NCBI RefSeq assembly: GCF_003856975.1
Contig: NZ_CP033107.1
Span: forward strand, 2,046,001-2,110,000
DNA from: Plantibacter sp. PA-3-X8
GTDB taxonomy: Bacteria > Actinomycetota > Actinomycetes > Actinomycetales > Microbacteriaceae
DNA: 64,000 bases
Direction: 5' to 3'
The notes beneath the pieces are model-generated. The model was not told the DNA's origin. It saw nothing but the letters and a program-made list of their open reading frames with translations, and did not search any database. Shown here in pieces: positions 63,685-64,000 of the stretch; within the stretch, counting starts at the first letter, position 1; every line of letters starts with the position of its first letter. Both the position numbers and the translations under genes were made by a program.

Positions 63685-64000
63685 TCAGACGGCAGACGTG
63701 CCCTCGTCGACCGACGCACTGAGCCCGAGGAACCGGCCGTATTCGCCAGCGGCTCGTCGGAACCCCGCCTGCACCCGCTGCGACAGTGGTTGGAACGGCG
63801 TCGGGGTGACGACGACGCCGGTCGCGCTCGTCCGTCGGCGCCAGGTGCCGACGACGCGTCCGTCGACGGCGATCATCGGGAGGAAGATGCCGTTCGCGCC
63901 GGGCACGATGCGGTCTGCGAACGCCGCCGGGAGCGTCAACTCGCGGTCGCGGTAGCCGAGGAGCAGCTCGTCGAATCCGGGAAGCGCGAGTACCCGCGGT
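63685..64000 (-). CDS. Winged-helix DNA-binding (YcaQ-like/DUF1006) protein, C-terminal part
   Basis: Only the last ~104 codons are in the window; the frame stays open to the window edge. LALPGFDELLLGYRDRELTL, then ADRIVPGANGIFLPMIAVDG and RVVGTWRR, are typical of the end of winged-helix DNA-binding proteins of the AlkX/YcaQ group, some of which unhook DNA cross-links. Catalytic motifs (QxD/QxQ) would lie outside the window, so activity cannot be judged. It is convergent with ispDF. Confidence 0.85.
   Translation of the reverse strand, partial: PRVLALPGFDELLLGYRDRELTLPAAFADRIVPGANGIFLPMIAVDGRVVGTWRRRTSATGVVVTPTPFQPLSQRVQAGFRRAAGEYGRFLGLSASVDEGTSAV

Overview
The window looks like chromosomal DNA from a high-GC actinobacterium, most likely a member of the Microbacteriaceae. 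The reasons are strong G/C bias at third positions, many GTG and one TTG starts, mycothiol synthase (mshD) beside a GlnR-type regulator, SenX3/RegX3-type phosphate control, a fused IspDF, CarD, a SigK/RskA pair, a LAxTG-anchored surface protein, and a ZTP riboswitch of actinobacterial form ahead of glyA. The species is inferred from gene content only. I see no prophage, insertion sequence, CRISPR array or rRNA. One tRNA gene (Lys, anticodon TTT) is present.

Layout. 1-6.3 kb: the end of a sugar ABC importer (binding protein, two permeases), a small lipoprotein, a ROK sugar kinase with nagB, and azlCD with a divergent XRE-cupin regulator. 6.4-14.1 kb: a mannitol phosphotransferase locus that also carries the general PTS genes (MtlR-like regulator; orphan EIIB, HPr, EI, EIICB, EIIA, mannitol-1-phosphate dehydrogenase). 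14.1-14.3 kb: a patch of intergenic repeats. 14.3-18.5 kb: a reverse-strand operon of a YrdB-like protein, nagA and a glycolate-oxidase-type flavoprotein, then purU and a MerR regulator. 18.7-24.1 kb: an MFS exporter, a very long ECF sigma factor fused to a zinc-finger/membrane/Pro-rich module, and a GH20 hexosaminidase. 24.2-26.6 kb: ZTP riboswitch, glyA, folD. 26.6-27.6 kb: a DUF559/AbiEi-type gene bracketed by two copies of a 61-bp palindrome. 27.6-30.8 kb: galK-galT with a divergent DeoR regulator. 30.9-39.6 kb: accessory genes (YbaK, CPBP protease, DUF2200, MFS/TetR pair, ScbR-like TetR, D-cysteine desulfhydrase family, tRNA-Lys, several unknowns). 39.6-41.3 kb: sigK-rskA. 41.5-50.6 kb: pstSCAB, a NUDIX/phosphatase fusion, ppk1, mshD, glnR. 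50.7-55.8 kb: small membrane proteins, a nitrobindin-like protein, YgfZ, FUSC, a methyltransferase, gpmA. 55.9-58.3 kb: two secreted proteins, one with six chaplin-like repeats. 58.4-61.1 kb: phoU, senX3, regX3. 61.2-64 kb: a lipoprotein, carD, ispDF and the end of a winged-helix gene.

How the parts fit. Amino-sugar use is spread over several loci: GH20 hexosaminidase, a ROK kinase, nagA and nagB, perhaps fed by the ABC importer. Phosphate genes are grouped, and 11-bp-spaced GTTCACC-like direct repeats lie upstream of pstS, upstream of ppk1 and between phoU and senX3, which suggests one RegX3 regulon. One-carbon metabolism (glyA, folD, purU) sits near a ZTP sensor. The points most worth a second look are the palindrome-flanked DUF559 cassette, the chaplin-like LAxTG protein, the sigma factor fused to a membrane module, and a dispersed intergenic repeat family.
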